A stretch of DNA of 64,000 nt from SCQP01 sp050747745 (GCA_050747745.1 JBOGKM010000040.1:1-64000); one strand, 5' to 3'. Positions 23,951 through 34,106 are shown, counted from the first letter of the stretch. The notes: a model not told the origin generated them from the sequence alone. Numbers and translations are program-made.

Positions 23951-24400
23951 ATGAGCGTGCGCAGATACGTCATTCTCGGCTCGTGCCTGGTGGCGCTCGT
24001 CTTGATCCAGGTCATACCCTACGGCCACGACCACTCCGATCCGCCTACGGTCGCCGAACCGCATTGGGATGCTCCCCAGACCCGGGCACTGTTCCAGCAC
24101 GCCTGCTTCGACTGCCACAGCAATAATACCGTTTGGCCCTGGTATTCCAACGTGGCACCCATGTCGTGGCTGGTGGAGAACGACGTCCAGGACGGCCGAC
24201 GCCACATGAACTTGAGCGAGTGGAACCGGCCGCAGAAGGATGCCGCGAATGTGGCTAACAGGGTACGAAGTGGGGATATGCCGCTCTGGTACTACCTCCC
24301 CATGCACCCGAGGGCCCGGCTGAGCGCTGCCGAGAAGCAGGAGCTCATCGCCGGCGCAGCGCGCTCACTCGGTCCGCAGAAGCCGCCGAGGAAGAATTAG
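23951..24400 (+). CDS. Haem-binding domain protein (Haem_bd, mono-haem c-type)
   Basis: A 149-aa periplasmic, membrane-anchored protein. An N-terminal helix (YVILGSCLVALVLIQVIPYG) is followed by the haem-binding domain: FQHACFDCHSNNTVWPWYS with one CxxCH motif (about residues 53-57), then VAPMSWLVENDVQDGRRHMN, LSEW and MPLWYYLPMHP. The family is widespread in Bacteroidetes and Acidobacteria as a small c-type haem protein; its electron partner is unknown. ATG 23951 follows GAGGAAAGG; a TTG at 23936 is rejected. It stands alone between two apparently non-coding stretches. Confidence 0.88.
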   Translation: MSVRRYVILGSCLVALVLIQVIPYGHDHSDPPTVAEPHWDAPQTRALFQHACFDCHSNNTVWPWYSNVAPMSWLVENDVQDGRRHMNLSEWNRPQKDAANVANRVRSGDMPLWYYLPMHPRARLSAAEKQELIAGAARSLGPQKPPRKN

Positions 24401-24746
24401 AATCACTGACGAAGTTTAACTTCGATGTCGGGCCAGAACTCGGCTTCGAGATTGAAGATCGCGAGCCCGACGCCGCTGGCAAAGTCAGCAGCAGAAATGG
24501 TAAGCGATCTCCGCCAGCCCGCTCGCCAGAAGGAGAAACAGAAACAGAGACGGCAAGTTATTTGCGATTCGTGGTGAGCGGCGCATCACTCCACATCCGG
24601 CAGGCATCTCACCACGTGAGCCACCGCGTGTCAAGAGAAAAATGCGGCTCGCCACTTTTTGCCCTGCTGGCTGGAGTGGGGGCTTCGATTCGCGGCAGGG
24701 TCCGGCCGCTGTTCGCCCTGCTGTAGCAGCGCAGCGCGAATGGCGC
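24401..24746. other. Gene-free stretch of about 345 nt
   Basis: No convincing gene. It contains a 13-nt palindrome GAAGTTTAACTTC (24411-24423) and an inverted repeat GTCGGGC/GCCCGAC (24428-24434 and 24465-24471). The first could end the haem-protein transcript, but neither has a T-run. Confidence 0.35.
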
Positions 24747-25275
24747 TCAGGGCTCCTTCAAGCTGCCGCCACACGCATGTCGCGGCTCCAGGGCCTGGCG
24801 GCAGGCGGCGAGAGGTTCGGAGGCTTCGGCGAGGCCGGCGGCGTGGGCGCGCTCCAGCCAGGGCAAAGCTTGCGCCGGCTGCTCGAAACCCTCGAGCAAC
24901 AGCATGCCCTTGTTGAAGATCAGCAGGTGGTTTTCCGGGTCGAGCAAAAGGGCGCGGTCGAGGCTGGCGAGAGCTTCGGGAAAATTCTGAGCGCGGGCGA
25001 GCAGGCCGGCGCGGTTGGACCAGGCGGCCGACTGCAGCGCCCGGTTGCCTTCGGCGCGGGCCAGCAGCGCATCATAGGCGGCCAGGGCGGCATCGGGACG
25101 TTCGAGATCTTCGAGCAGCAGGGCTTTGCCGAGCCAAGCGTCGGCGTGGGCGGGATCGAGGGCCAGGGCGCGATCAAAGGCGGCAAGGGCACTGGTATTG
25201 CGCTCTGCCCCGTGGTGCTGACGGGCGCGGGCGACCCAGGCGGACGCGGTGGCGGGTTCGGCCTCGCCGTCAGCC

Positions 25276-25304
<29 letters not shown>
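24747..25304 (-). CDS. Tetratricopeptide-repeat protein
   Basis: A 185-aa protein made largely of TPR units: ARQHHGAERNTSALAAFDRA, LALDPAHADAWLGKALLLED, LERPDAALAAYDALLARAEG, and AQNFPEALASLDRALLLDPE. There is no signal peptide in the chosen form, so it is probably a cytoplasmic scaffold. ATG 25304 is chosen for its GGAGGGT Shine-Dalgarno, which lies inside the end of purA; the genes overlap by 29 nt and are likely co-transcribed. Confidence 0.75.
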
Positions 25305-26640
<1,336 letters not shown>

Positions 26641-26645
26641 GGGGC

Positions 26646-26651
26646 AATTTA
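26646..26651 (-). promoter_or_regulatory. TAAATT hexamer 5 nt before the purA TTG start
   Basis: Leaderless-type spacing on the minus strand. It overlaps the trxA stop codon, so it could be chance. Confidence 0.25.
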
Positions 26652-26993
26652 GTGGACGGGAGCGGGCTGGAGATGGCGATCGAGGGTGCGGCGCAGCGCG
26701 TCCTTGCTTACGTAGCCGACAATCTGTTCGGCAATTTTGCCGTTACGGAACAGCAGCAGGGTGGGAATGCCCTGCACCTGGTAGGCGCCAGCGGTGCGGG
26801 GATTCTGGTCCACATCGAGCTTGCCGACTTTGAGCTTGCCGGCCAGCTCGCCGGCGACGGCCTCGACGTGCGGGGCCAATTGGCGGCAGGGGCCGCACCA
26901 AGTCGCCCAGAAATCCACCAGAACCGGCATGTCGGATTTCAGCACTTCGGATTCAAAGTTGGTATCGGTGAATTCAGCGACATTGGCGGACAT
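26649..26993 (-). CDS. trxA: Thioredoxin
   Basis: A 114-aa cytosolic thioredoxin with the active site WATWCGPCRQLAP (about residues 28-40), the buried Asp before it (LVDFW), and the cis-proline motif GIPTLLLFRNGK. ATG 26993 is preferred because GGAGGAG sits 7-8 nt upstream; an ATG at 27008 would add MEETL and destroy that site. It is divergent from rsmA, with about 30 nt between the start codons, so its promoter must lie within rsmA or the short gap. Confidence 0.95.
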   Translation of the reverse strand: MSANVAEFTDTNFESEVLKSDMPVLVDFWATWCGPCRQLAPHVEAVAGELAGKLKVGKLDVDQNPRTAGAYQVQGIPTLLLFRNGKIAEQIVGYVSKDALRRTLDRHLQPAPVH

Positions 26994-27012
26994 GAGGGTC
27001 TCCTCCATCTAA

Positions 27013-27018
27013 TATTGT
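27013..27018 (+). promoter_or_regulatory. TATTGT hexamer, leaderless-type, for rsmA
   Basis: TATTGT ends 5 nt before the ATG at 27024, inside the 30-nt divergent gap. No Shine-Dalgarno. Confidence 0.4.
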
Positions 27019-27023
27019 AATGG

Positions 27024-27770
27024 ATGCAGAGCTCGGCGCCGAAGGGGCAAAACTTTCTCTATCAGGATGCCTGGCTGCGGCGCGTGGCGGCGGCAGTGGG
27101 ACCGGCGGCGGCGGTGCTGGAAATCGGGGGTGGACCGGGCGGACTTTCGAAGCTGCTGGCGGAAACGAGCGAGCGGTTGTGGGTGGCGGAAGTGGACGCG
27201 GCGCTGGCGGCGGAGCTGCGGGCGAAACTGCCGGACAATGCCGAGGTGATCGCCGGGGATGTACTGGACATTGACCTTGGCGCGCTGGCACGGAAGCACG
27301 CGGTGGCACGCTGGCGCGTGGCGGGCAATTTACCCTACTACATCACCAGTCCGATTTTGCTGCACCTATTCCGGCATGCCGGCTGCATCGCCGATGCCAC
27401 GCTCATGGTGCAGCGCGAGGTGGGCGAACGCCTCACGGCGGTGCCGGGCAGCCGGGCCTTCGGACTGCTGAGTGCGACGGCGCAGTTTCATGCGCGGGTG
27501 GAGCGGCTGTTTGATGTGCCGCCGGGCGCGTTCCGGCCCGCTCCCAAGGTGCATTCGACGCTGGTGCGGCTGACGATGGCGCCGCAGGCGGAGGGGCTGG
27601 GAGTGGAGACGAAGCCGTTTCTAGAGTTCCTGCGGCGCGGGTTTGGGCAGAAGCGCAAGCAGCTGGCGAGCTATTTAGCAGATCCGGCGCGGGCGGGGTT
27701 GCCGACGCGGGCACGGGCGGAGGAATTGAAGCTGGAAGAGTGGGCGCGGCTCTATCACACGGTAAAATAA
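27024..27770 (+). CDS. rsmA: 16S rRNA (adenine1518/1519-N6)-dimethyltransferase
   Basis: A 248-aa KsgA/RsmA that dimethylates two adenines near the 3' end of 16S rRNA during late 30S assembly. SAM-binding motif I is VLEIGGGPGGLSKLL (about 32-46), the acidic WVAEVD follows, and the catalytic NLPYYITSP (about 98-106) and PGAFRPAPKVHSTLVRL are clear. No Shine-Dalgarno precedes the ATG; the transcript may be leaderless. RNase J follows 5 nt after the stop. Confidence 0.95.
   Translation: MQSSAPKGQNFLYQDAWLRRVAAAVGPAAAVLEIGGGPGGLSKLLAETSERLWVAEVDAALAAELRAKLPDNAEVIAGDVLDIDLGALARKHAVARWRVAGNLPYYITSPILLHLFRHAGCIADATLMVQREVGERLTAVPGSRAFGLLSATAQFHARVERLFDVPPGAFRPAPKVHSTLVRLTMAPQAEGLGVETKPFLEFLRRGFGQKRKQLASYLADPARAGLPTRARAEELKLEEWARLYHTVK
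27763..27768 (+). promoter_or_regulatory. -10 hexamer TAAAAT, leaderless-type, for RNase J
   Basis: TAAAAT, overlapping the rsmA stop, ends 7 nt before the GTG at 27776. Confidence 0.4.
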
Positions 27771-27775
27771 GCTCT

Positions 27776-29446
27776 GTGAAGCAACCTTTGCAATTGATTC
27801 CCTTGGGCGGGTTGGGCGAGTTCGGCCTGAACCTGATGGCCATCCGCTACGGCGAAGACATGGTGGTGGTGGACTGCGGCCTGATGTTTCCCGAGCCCGA
27901 GCTGCTGGGCATTGACATTGTGGTACCGGACGTAAGCTTTCTTGTCGAGAACCGGGCACAACTGCGGGGCATTCTGCTCACGCACGCGCACGAGGACCAT
28001 ATCGGCGCCCTGCCGTTCGTGATCGAGGATCTGAACGTTCCGATCTACGGCACGGAATTCACGCTGGCCATGGTGGAATCAAAATTCAGCGAACATGGGC
28101 TGCTGGAGACGACCACACGGCAGGTGGTGCGGCCGCTGGAGCCGTTCACGCTGGGGCCGTTCACGGTGGAATATATTCACGTCACGCACAGCATCGTGGG
28201 AGCGTGCGCCATCGCCATTACCACGCCGGCGGGGGTAGTGATCCACACCGGGGATTTCAAGATTGACCCCACGCCCACGGACAACCGTCCCTTCGACCTG
28301 CACACCTTCGCCGCCTACGGCAAGCGCGGGGTGCTGGCACTGCTGAGCGACAGCACCAACGTGGACCGGCGCGGCTACACGCCCAGCGAACTGGCGGTGC
28401 GCGACCGCTTCGAGGACGTGTTCGCCTCGAGCGGCGCGGGGCGGCTGTACATCTGCTGCTTCACCAGCTCGATCCATCGCATCCAGCTGGCGGTGGAAAT
28501 GGCGGCGGCGTATGGGCGCAAGGTTTGCTTTCTGGGGCGCAGCATGGAGAACAGCACTGCGATTGCGCACCGGCTGGAGTTTTTGCACCTGTCCGACGGG
28601 ATTCTCATCCGGCCGCAGGATTTGCGTTCGTTTCCGCGCGAGCAGGTGACGGTGGTGATTTCGGGCAGCCAGGCGGAGCCGATGTCGGCGCTGGCGCGGG
28701 CGGCGGTGAACAACCACAAGTTCGCCGAGGTCAGCGCGGGCGACACCGTGGTGCTGTCCAGCCGCATCATTCCCGGCAACGAGCGCGCCATTTACCGCAT
28801 GATCAACCACCTGTTCAAACTGGGGGCGAAGGTGGTCTACGACACCGAGCAATATCCGCCGGTACACGTTTCCGGCCACGCCAGCCAGGAAGAGCTGAAG
28901 CTGATGGCCAACCTGGTGCGGCCGCGGCATTTCATTCCCGTCCACGGGGAATTCCGGCAGCTTTCGCTGCACGCGCAATTGGTGCGCAGCCTGCGCATCC
29001 CGAAGCTGGAGGCGCACGTGGCGGAAGACGGCGAGGTGCTGGAGTTGAGCGAGGATGGTTTGTCGCGCTCGGGCACGGCCGCCACCGGGCGGGTGTTCAT
29101 TGATAGCGGCAGCCAGGACGAGGTGGCCGAGGATTTGATCGTGCGCGACCGGCGGCACCTGGCCGAGGATGGGATCGTACTGCCGATTCTGGCGATCAAC
29201 AAGGCGACCGGGCGGGTGCAGAACGAGCCGGAGATCGTGACATCGGGGTTCGTGAATCCGGTGATGGCGGACGGGCTGCTGACGCGGGCGCGCGCGCTGG
29301 TGGCGGAATCGGTGGCGGCTGCGGGGCGGGAGGAATCGGGGGACTGGTCGCTGATCAAGGAGCGCATCCGGCGCGATTTGCGCAAGTACTTGCAGGCACA
29401 AACCAACAAGCGGCCGCTGATCCTACCGGTTATTCTGGAAATATGA
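27776..29446 (+). CDS. rnj: Ribonuclease J
   Basis: A 556-aa metallo-beta-lactamase/beta-CASP ribonuclease that takes part in mRNA decay and rRNA maturation by 5'-3' exo- and endonuclease action. Metal ligands are seen in LLTHAHEDHIGALPF (about 62-76), HVTHSIVGA and HTGDFKID. The beta-CASP region has LLSDSTNVDRRGYTPSE and VHVSGHASQEELKLM, and a C-terminal RNase J domain (about 445-556) is present. GTG 27776 is chosen because the alternative GTG at 27740 lies within rsmA and adds non-family residues. Confidence 0.95.
   Translation: MKQPLQLIPLGGLGEFGLNLMAIRYGEDMVVVDCGLMFPEPELLGIDIVVPDVSFLVENRAQLRGILLTHAHEDHIGALPFVIEDLNVPIYGTEFTLAMVESKFSEHGLLETTTRQVVRPLEPFTLGPFTVEYIHVTHSIVGACAIAITTPAGVVIHTGDFKIDPTPTDNRPFDLHTFAAYGKRGVLALLSDSTNVDRRGYTPSELAVRDRFEDVFASSGAGRLYICCFTSSIHRIQLAVEMAAAYGRKVCFLGRSMENSTAIAHRLEFLHLSDGILIRPQDLRSFPREQVTVVISGSQAEPMSALARAAVNNHKFAEVSAGDTVVLSSRIIPGNERAIYRMINHLFKLGAKVVYDTEQYPPVHVSGHASQEELKLMANLVRPRHFIPVHGEFRQLSLHAQLVRSLRIPKLEAHVAEDGEVLELSEDGLSRSGTAATGRVFIDSGSQDEVAEDLIVRDRRHLAEDGIVLPILAINKATGRVQNEPEIVTSGFVNPVMADGLLTRARALVAESVAAAGREESGDWSLIKERIRRDLRKYLQAQTNKRPLILPVILEI
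29431..29436 (+). promoter_or_regulatory. TATTCT hexamer 6 nt before the ATG at 29443
   Basis: Leaderless-type spacing. It lies inside the last codons of RNase J, so it would be an internal promoter. Confidence 0.3.
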
Positions 29447-30354
29447 GAACCGCGCTGATGGTGATCCTCCTGGCGGTGGTGGCGGGTGCGCAGGCGACAC
29501 CGCTGCACAAGGCAATCGCGCTGGGCAGGGAAACAGTGTATCTCAGCCCCGATCTCAGCAGCTCCAAGGTCGGCGGCTTGCAGCCGGGCGAACAGATCGG
29601 GGTGCAGGCGACCGGCCGCGGCTTCACGCAGATTTTTTCCGGTGTGAGCGGCTGGATTCCGGATCACGATTATGTGCAGCTGAGCGCGCCCAATGCGGCC
29701 AGCGTTCTCCTGGGCGCGGCGGTGAAGCAGGAACGTCTGGGGGAGCAGAACAACGACGATACGGCCACGGCGGCTGCGGTGCGGCTGTTTCTGGACATCT
29801 ACAACTACCTTCCGGAATCGCCGCGGGCGGCGGAAGCGCTCTACCGCGGCGCGGCGCTGCGGTGGGAGACGAAAATCTCGGAAGAGCCGCTGGGCACGGC
29901 GCCGTCGAATCGGCTGTTTCCGGATGATTCGCTCCTGCACAAGGTCGAAAACAGATATCGCAATACGCCCTGGGCGGCGCAGGCGGCATTCCAGTTGATC
30001 ATCGAGCATTTCACCTGCGGGGACTGGTTCCAGAAGCCCTCCTGCATCGGCAAGGAAGCCAAGCGCTACCAGGACTACGTGAAAAAATACCCCTCCAGTC
30101 CGTCCGCACCAGAGGCCGCGTTCGATGCGCTCTACCGCGACGGTATTGCCTGGACGATCTACCGGCGCGCGAGCATACACCAGGATGCCGGCAAGGCGGC
30201 GCAGTTCCAACAACAGGTGGCCCTGGATGCGGTACAGCTGCAGCAGCAATACCCGCACTCGGATTGGGCGGCGCGAGGAGCGTACCTGGCGTATCTGGTG
30301 GCGCACAACTCACCGCTGCCACTGCCGGCGAGTACGCCGCTGGGCGGGCCGTAG
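29443..30354 (+). CDS. Exported protein with SH3-like and TPR-like regions
   Basis: A 303-aa protein: signal peptide (LMVILLAVVAGAQA), a bacterial SH3-like domain (about 28-82: TVYLSPDLSSSKVGGLQPGE then GFTQIFSGVSGWIPDHDYVQL), and a helical region with tetratricopeptide character (LFLDIYNYLPESPRAAEALY, YQDYVKKYPSSPSAPEAAFDALY). Probably a periplasmic wall-associated scaffold; no specific function. It overlaps RNase J by 4 nt (ATGA). Its 3' end abuts the truncated glycosyltransferase on the other strand. Confidence 0.7.
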   Translation: MRTALMVILLAVVAGAQATPLHKAIALGRETVYLSPDLSSSKVGGLQPGEQIGVQATGRGFTQIFSGVSGWIPDHDYVQLSAPNAASVLLGAAVKQERLGEQNNDDTATAAAVRLFLDIYNYLPESPRAAEALYRGAALRWETKISEEPLGTAPSNRLFPDDSLLHKVENRYRNTPWAAQAAFQLIIEHFTCGDWFQKPSCIGKEAKRYQDYVKKYPSSPSAPEAAFDALYRDGIAWTIYRRASIHQDAGKAAQFQQQVALDAVQLQQQYPHSDWAARGAYLAYLVAHNSPLPLPASTPLGGP

Positions 30355-31066
30355 TCAGCCTGAAGCGAGCGTGATCATCCGGCAGGATCCAAGCTCCCGT
30401 CTGAAACACAGCGTGGCCCGCAGGCTCGGGCCAGGGCGCCAGGATCGGGTCGGCGGCGAGCCAAGGCTGCTTGCCGGTGGTGTAGCGGAGCACATCGCAG
30501 ACCGGCGCCAAACCCATGGCCGCGCGGTGAGAGTTGAGCACCCCGGCAAACAAGCCGTTGAAACGCACCGTTTCGAGCCTCCACAACTCGCGGTGGTCCG
30601 TTGCCGCGGGAGCCGTTGCCTGTCCCGGCAAAGCCGGCAACGGGGGTGGGGCATGGTGCGCTGACGGCAAAACTGCCGGACAGTAAGCGGCGAACGTGCA
30701 GGGGATGGCCATGCTCTCTGCCACGGATCTCGCGGCAATCTGAAGGGCTCCTGCCGCCACAATGGCGTCACACCCCTGCGCTGCCGCGGCGATCGTCTCG
30801 AATTGCGTGGCGACGGTGGCGGCTGCCAGTTGGTGCCGGCGCTCGGCCGCGTCTGAGGGGTTGGCCGGTGCCGGTCGAGCGGCAGCAAGCTTGCGAAGCT
30901 CGGGACCGATGGGGACGGCAGCCAATCCGAAGCTGCCAATCCAATCCTCGAAGTCGGGGGGCACGCACAGCCGGACTTCCACGCCGCGGGCCTTTAATTC
31001 CAGGGCCAGTGCGACCAGGGGTTGCACGTCGCCGCGCGAGCCGATGGTTGAAAGCAGGATACGCAT
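30355..31066 (-). pseudogene. Truncated GT1-type glycosyltransferase (N-terminal domain only)
   Basis: The minus strand encodes about 235 residues of a glycosyltransferase family 1 / UGT-like enzyme: MRILLSTIGSRGDVQPLVAL, LELKARGVEVRLCVPPDF, and on to FQTGAWILPDDHARF. In intact enzymes that last motif leads into the C-terminal nucleotide-sugar-binding domain (VYFGFGS and the later HHGGAGT motif). Here the family match stops at about 30370 and the open frame runs on antisense through the SH3/TPR gene as an artefact. The donor-binding half is missing, so the product is almost surely inactive. ATG 31066 has no clear Shine-Dalgarno. Confidence 0.7.
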
Positions 31067-31111
31067 GCGCAGGAACGCGCCTGTGCCCTCAAGGGCGCCT
31101 GACCGGGGTGC

Positions 31112-31636
31112 TCAGATAAACATTTCGTCGTCTTGGCAGGCGGGACGAGGAGCGGGGCTGGAGCGACGGCGGAAGAAGAAATCGAGGCCGGTGCGCACGC
31201 CCTGCATGAGGGCGTTCACATCGCGAACCGGGCGCAGGACGGTGTCGCGCAGGGTGGACGCGATCTGGTCCACGCTGGCAAGGGCGGAGCCCAGGGCGTC
31301 ATCCACGCGCACCATTTGCAGCTCGAGGCGCTGGCCGAGTTCGGCGGTAAAGGCGTCGGCGCGGCGGAGTTGATCGCGAGCCAGAGCACTCATTTCGGCC
31401 ACATTGGCAGAGATGATGTCGAGCTTGGGCCGCGCCTGCGCGAGCATGCTCTGGGCATCGCGGACGGCGGGGCCGACGGCGGCAACGATCTGCTCGACCT
31501 GGGGCAGCAGGGGCTCAATTTTTTCCGAGACCTGCTTGAAGCGGCCGGCGAGGACGAGCAGGACGATCCACTGCGCCAGCATCGAGAAGGCTGCGATGGC
31601 GACGAAGATAACCAGCAGAATGTCAGTGGTGGACAT
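31112..31636 (-). CDS. Membrane-anchored coiled-coil protein (DUF948-like)
   Basis: A 174-aa protein with one N-terminal transmembrane helix (ILLVIFVAIAAFSMLAQWIVLLVL). A long amphipathic helical region follows, typical of DUF948-type proteins (FKQVSEKIEPLLPQVEQIVA, QSMLAQARPKLDIISANVAE), with a basic tail RRRSSPAPRP. GGAGG precedes the ATG. It pairs with the YtxH-like gene just upstream on the same strand, an association common for general-stress membrane proteins. Role unknown. Confidence 0.7.
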   Translation of the reverse strand: MSTTDILLVIFVAIAAFSMLAQWIVLLVLAGRFKQVSEKIEPLLPQVEQIVAAVGPAVRDAQSMLAQARPKLDIISANVAEMSALARDQLRRADAFTAELGQRLELQMVRVDDALGSALASVDQIASTLRDTVLRPVRDVNALMQGVRTGLDFFFRRRSSPAPRPACQDDEMFI

Positions 31637-31669
31637 GATTGATGGCCTCCGGCGCGAGCGCGGCAGCGA

Positions 31670-32005
31670 CTAGAGCTGAGCACCGGGCTCGCGGTTTTCC
31701 GGTTCCTGCCGCCCGGCGGCCTCGCGGTAGGCCTGTTTGCCAGCCTCGACGGCGGACTGGAACTGATCAATTTGCCGGGTGACGGCGGATTTTCCGCGCT
31801 CGGCAAATTCAGTGGCTTGGCTGTAGACGCCTCCGGCCTGCTGGCGCCATTCGCCCGTCTTGCCCCGGAAGCGATCGCGGCCCTCGCTGGCCTTGTCGCG
31901 CAGCATGCCGCGAGTTTGCTCGCCCGATTGTGGAGCATAAAGCACCCCGGCAAGGGCGCCCAAGCTCAGACCGACCAAAAACCACAGACCTCTGGATTCC
32001 GCCAT
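31670..32005 (-). CDS. YtxH-like small membrane protein
   Basis: A 111-aa protein. Its N-terminal glycine-rich transmembrane helix and the following residues (LVGLSLGALAGVLYAPQSGE, QTRGMLRDKASEG) are the YtxH signature. A charged helical tail follows. ATG 32005 is preferred over 32035 because of GGAGG 8 nt upstream. YtxH proteins are often stress-induced; mechanism unknown. Confidence 0.78.
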   Translation of the reverse strand: MAESRGLWFLVGLSLGALAGVLYAPQSGEQTRGMLRDKASEGRDRFRGKTGEWRQQAGGVYSQATEFAERGKSAVTRQIDQFQSAVEAGKQAYREAAGRQEPENREPGAQL

Positions 32006-32163
32006 ATAGAGCCTCCACTGTGGCGATGCTAGCACTGGCCGAAAGTGAACGCAATGCGGTTACCAGTTACCAGTTGCCAGTTCCGGGCCCGGGGGGGAGA
32101 TGGGCCCGGAGTCGCACCCCAGCAAGCGGTGGACAGATTCAGAAATTAATAGCCGGAGACCGG

Positions 32164-33978
32164 CTAATTGGGGTGGAGTTGGGTCCAGAGGGCGCGGGCG
32201 CGGGCGGCGGGGAGGACGGCGGCCAAGGCAGGGGAGTCGGCTTCGCGGATCGCGGCCAGGCTGCCGAAGCGCTGCAGCAGCTTGCGGGCGGTGGCGGGGC
32301 CGATGCCGGGCACGGCCAGCAGCTCGGAGCGCAGGTTGGCCTTGCCGCGGCGGAGGCGATGAAAGGTGATGGCGAAGCGATGAGCTTCGTCGCGGATCAT
32401 CTGGACGGTGTGCAGCAGCGGGCTATCGGCAGCCAGGCGCAGCGGCGCGGATTCATGGCCAGGGACGAACAACAATTCCTCGCGCTTGGCCAGGCTGGCG
32501 AGGGGCAGGGATTCCAGACCCAACCCGGCCAGCACGCGCTGGGCGGCGTGGAGCTGGCCGATGCCTCCGTCAATGAGCACCAGTTGCGGCAGGGCGGCGC
32601 CGGCGGCGAGTAGGCGAGTGTAGCGGCGGCGGACGACTTCCTCCATGGAACGGAAATCATCCACGCCGGCAACGGTGCGGATGCGGAAGCGGCGGTACTC
32701 GCCGCGCTTCATCGCGCCGCGGTGCCAGACGACCATGGAGGCGACTGTTTCGGCGCCCTGGAAATGAGAAACGTCGAAGCATTCGATGCGACCGGGTTCG
32801 GAGCCCAGATCCAGCCGCAGGGCGGCGGCCAGCGCGCGCCATTGCTCGAGGGCCTGCTGGGCGGCGGAGGGGGCGCGGAAGCGGCGGGCGAAGGAGAGCT
32901 GGGCATTGCGGGCGGCCAGCGCGAGCATTTCCTTTTTGGCGCCGCGCTGGGGCAGGGCGATTTCCACCGTGGCGCCGCGCTGGGAGCTGAGCGCTGCCTC
33001 CAGCGCGGCGCGGTCCTCGAAATCAAGGGGCGCGTCCACGCGGGGCGGCAAGTAAGGCTGCTGCAGGTAGATCTGTTTGAGCAGGGCGCCGAGAATTTCG
33101 GCGTCGCCGGCCTCGGGGTCAGGCAGCGACTCCCAAAAAAATTCACGCCGGTCGACCACGCGGCCATGACGGAGATGGAACAGATTGAGCGCGGCGCGGT
33201 CTTGTTCGCGGTACAGGCCCACGATGTCGGCATCCTGGCCCTCGAGGGCGTGCATTTTCTGGCGCTCGTGCATGTCGTCCAGGACGGTGAGCAGATCGCG
33301 GTAGCCGGCGGCTTCCTCAAAGCGCTCCTGCGCGGCCGCTTCGTCGCGACGGCGGCGTAACTGCTGCGCCAGCTCGGGCTGGCGGCCGCTGAGAAACAAG
33401 CGCGTGTCGCGCACCGCCTGGGCGTAGCGCTCGGGCGTGGTTAGGCCCTCGACGCAGGGACCGAGGCAGCGGTGGATGTGGAATTGCAGGCAAGGGCGGG
33501 GATGAAAGCGGCTCAGATCCACTCGGCAGGAGGGCACGAGAAAGTGTTTGTGGATGAAGTGAACGAGGCGATAGGCGAAGCCGGCGGGAAAATAAGGACC
33601 GAAATATTCCGCGCCGTCGTGCGCCAAATGGCGGGTGACATACACCCGCGGGAAGGGCTCATGGCTGAGGCGGATGTAGGGATAGGTTTTGTCGTCGCGC
33701 AGAAGAATGTTAAAGCGGGGCTGGTGCTGCTTGATGAGCGTGTTCTCCAGCGCCAGGGCTTCGGCTTCGGTGTCCACCACGATGGTTTCCAGAAGGGCAG
33801 CTTCGCGCACCAAAGAGCCGGTTTTGGCGTTTTCGGCGCTGGCGGCCAGAAAATAGGTGCGCACGCGGGCGCGCAGGTCCTTGGCCTTGCCGACGTAAAT
33901 GATGTCGCCGGCGGCGTTTTTGAACAGGTACACGCCGGGCTGGGTGGGAAGCAGGCGGGACTTGGTGCTCAGGTCCAC
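32164..33978 (-). CDS. uvrC: Excinuclease ABC subunit C
   Basis: A 604-aa UvrC, the dual-incision nuclease of nucleotide excision repair. Domains: GIY-YIG endonuclease (about 12-92; QPGVYLFKNAAGDIIYVGKA), cysteine region (PCLQFHIHRCLGPC), UVR motif for UvrB contact (about 200-240), RNase H-like second nuclease (IECFDVSHFQGAETVASMVV, LVLIDGGIGQLHAA), and paired helix-hairpin-helix motifs (LLAVPGIGPATARKLLQRFG). The GTG at 33978 gives the usual length and has TAAAAT 7 nt upstream; upstream in-frame starts run into the divergent lipoprotein gene. Confidence 0.96.
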   Translation of the reverse strand: MDLSTKSRLLPTQPGVYLFKNAAGDIIYVGKAKDLRARVRTYFLAASAENAKTGSLVREAALLETIVVDTEAEALALENTLIKQHQPRFNILLRDDKTYPYIRLSHEPFPRVYVTRHLAHDGAEYFGPYFPAGFAYRLVHFIHKHFLVPSCRVDLSRFHPRPCLQFHIHRCLGPCVEGLTTPERYAQAVRDTRLFLSGRQPELAQQLRRRRDEAAAQERFEEAAGYRDLLTVLDDMHERQKMHALEGQDADIVGLYREQDRAALNLFHLRHGRVVDRREFFWESLPDPEAGDAEILGALLKQIYLQQPYLPPRVDAPLDFEDRAALEAALSSQRGATVEIALPQRGAKKEMLALAARNAQLSFARRFRAPSAAQQALEQWRALAAALRLDLGSEPGRIECFDVSHFQGAETVASMVVWHRGAMKRGEYRRFRIRTVAGVDDFRSMEEVVRRRYTRLLAAGAALPQLVLIDGGIGQLHAAQRVLAGLGLESLPLASLAKREELLFVPGHESAPLRLAADSPLLHTVQMIRDEAHRFAITFHRLRRGKANLRSELLAVPGIGPATARKLLQRFGSLAAIREADSPALAAVLPAARARALWTQLHPN

Positions 33979-33985
33979 AGGGTAA

Positions 33986-33991
33986 ATTTTA
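33986..33991 (-). promoter_or_regulatory. -10 hexamer TAAAAT, leaderless-type, for uvrC
   Basis: On the minus strand TAAAAT ends 7 nt before the GTG at 33978. No Shine-Dalgarno. Confidence 0.45.
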
Positions 33992-34106
33992 CCGCCGGAG
34001 GGAAAGTTATAGGTCAGAACGGGAATCAAAGCCACGCCTGGACCGCGTGGGATGCTGGTTTTGGGGTTTGGCAGGCGGCGTGCTGTAAATGGGTATGGAG
34101 GCTCCC

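Noticed and set aside
24647..24700. A tRNA-like arm (GCCCTGC...GCAGGGT) in the gap before the TPR gene
   Set aside because: Only about 40 nt separates the arms, and no proper T-arm or anticodon arm can be drawn.
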